DNA of 64,000 bases from JAJPKK01 sp963787675 (GTDB lineage: Bacteria; Pseudomonadota; Alphaproteobacteria; Rhizobiales; Xanthobacteraceae). Positions 63,005 through 64,000 of the stretch are shown here, piece by piece. The stretch's first letter is position 1; every line of letters starts with the position of its first letter. A model generated the notes under the pieces. That model saw nothing but the letters and a program-made list of their open reading frames with translations, was not told the DNA's origin and did no database searches. The position numbers and the translations under genes are program-made. The stretch is taken from positions 434,001 to 498,000 of the forward strand of contig CAWBDV010000004.1 in the NCBI GenBank assembly GCA_963787675.1, read 5' to 3'.

Positions 63005-63297
63005 GGGGTCTCCTCTCGTGAACGGGATTGCGCAAGCGTCCGATGTGCTGCGTTCGATTGCTGCACTTTCGCCGATTGCTGCCTTTATCGTCGGATCAAA
63101 AGGCTAGCGCGATTTCAATGCCCGACGCAAAGGCTTTGGTTAACGCCAGAAACGGTCGCAGAGTTCGATTCACGAGGATTAACGTTAGCCTGCATTCGGC
63201 GTCCGCGAAGGCCCGCCTGCCGTGGACGCCGCGGAAGCAGCGCATTATACGGCATTGTTAACAATTTATTGCCGCCGCCGCGAGCAATTCCCGGGCG
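63005..63297. other. Divergent intergenic region
   Basis: This stretch lies between the phasin genes and the PAS-domain gene. It presumably holds both promoters; I could not assign elements. Confidence 0.4.
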
Positions 63298-64000
63298 ATG
63301 GCGTGGGGCTTGATGGACGAAACGATCGCGACGCAGCCAGTCGGACCAGCATGCTCGCTGATCGAACGGCTGCGCCGGCTCGACCTCGATGACCACGATG
63401 CAATCGCGGCGGTCCGGCCCGACGGCTCAATCCTGTTTGCGACGCAGGAAGCGACGCGCCGGCTCGCTGGAGCTGCCAACGTCGGCATTGTCTTGAGCGC
63501 TGATCTCTGCACGACCGCGGCAATCAGCGGCGCCGCTGAAGGCCCAACCAGGATCGGCCCTGCCAGCCTCAGTCGCATCAGCGAAGGCGCCGAAACGGTA
63601 ATTCTCATGTGTTTCGGCAACCCGGCCGACGACAGACCGCCAACCTGTGATTTTGTGAACACCGTCCTCCAATCGCTCGTTGTCCGCGCTCCAAGCGATC
63701 AAGAAACGGCAGTTCCGGACGCGTCTGTCGAAGCGTCTGCGGCGCCCGCGGCTGCGGTTGCAGAGACTGCAGCACCCGACGGTGCGGCCAGGGCCGAAGC
63801 TAGGTTCCGCGACGCCGCCCTACCTTCGGAAGAGGAGCCGGAAACAGCATCAGCCGAGGCCGGGGAAATAGAGACAACGAGCGAACCGCCATCGGAAGCG
63901 CCCGCGCCACAACCCCGCCGCCCGCTGCGCTTCATCTGGCAAATGGACGCGGACGGTCGCTTCACGCTGGGCTCGGATGAATTCACCGAGATCATCGGCT
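63298..64000 (+). CDS. PAS-domain sensor protein (probable histidine kinase), 3' part outside window
   Basis: The frame is open from an ATG at 63298 (or 63313) to the window edge, 234 codons. The N-terminal part (MAWGLMDETIATQPVGPACS) has a sensory-like start with AAVRPDGSILFATQEATRRL and then a long Ala/Pro/Glu-rich linker (about residues 135-205). A PAS domain begins at RFIWQMDADGRFTLGSDEFTEII at the end of the window, a sequence typical of PleC/DivJ-like sensor kinases of this group. Kinase motifs would lie beyond the window, so the enzyme class is an inference. Confidence 0.75.
   Translation, partial: MAWGLMDETIATQPVGPACSLIERLRRLDLDDHDAIAAVRPDGSILFATQEATRRLAGAANVGIVLSADLCTTAAISGAAEGPTRIGPASLSRISEGAETVILMCFGNPADDRPPTCDFVNTVLQSLVVRAPSDQETAVPDASVEASAAPAAAVAETAAPDGAARAEARFRDAALPSEEEPETASAEAGEIETTSEPPSEAPAPQPRRPLRFIWQMDADGRFTLGSDEFTEIIG

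Overview
The window is GC-rich alphaproteobacterial DNA, most like Hyphomicrobiales (Bradyrhizobium/Xanthobacteraceae type). The evidence is the gene content (phasins, a putative ArsR-methyltransferase/metF/metH cluster, host-attachment-family protein, PP2C-kinase beside a nitrate carrier), tightly coupled ATGA/GTGA gene starts, and sigma-54 style -24/-12 elements. No rRNA or CRISPR array was seen; there is one tRNA gene (His).

Positions 1-5300 hold two related NMT1/THI5-like uptake units, a 2-oxoglutarate/Fe(II) oxygenase and a CDA-fold deaminase, with sigma-54 promoter candidates. Positions 5320-11820 are a complete N-type ATPase operon in the order atpDCQRBEFAG, with no separate delta gene and a b subunit whose C-terminus looks like delta. 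An FNR/FixK-type palindrome lies upstream. HAD phosphatase, selD and DUF72 genes follow. Positions 15700-19600 are a polar amino acid ABC operon with a frameshifted phytanoyl-CoA-dioxygenase-type gene inside it. Positions 19600-26450 carry a further NMT1-type ABC operon and, divergently, an exported flavoprotein, an Ig-like protein and an exported RidA protein.

Positions 27380-30215 are the acetolactate synthase genes. They are preceded by a promoter, a 16-codon leader peptide containing Val-Ile-Val-Leu, and a terminator: a branched-chain amino acid attenuator. The ilvN frame is broken by one extra base. Then come an orphan NMT1-type binding protein, a UbiD / CoA-transferase / hydroxycinnamoyl-CoA hydratase-lyase-like operon, an L,D-transpeptidase, trmO, the regulator-metF-metH operon behind a 16-bp perfect palindrome, narK, a PP2C-kinase fusion, and several exported or membrane proteins.

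Positions 50800-61625 are accessory DNA. A roughly 5-kb integrative element (tyrosine integrase, excisionase-like protein, cargo) is bounded by a perfect 47-bp repeat of the 3' half of tRNA-His. A third, degenerate copy at 50800 suggests an older element beside it, which contains a serine recombinase and many small or broken genes. The window ends with two phasin genes and the start of a PAS-domain sensor protein.

All assignments come from reading the sequence and knowledge of protein families; no database search was run.
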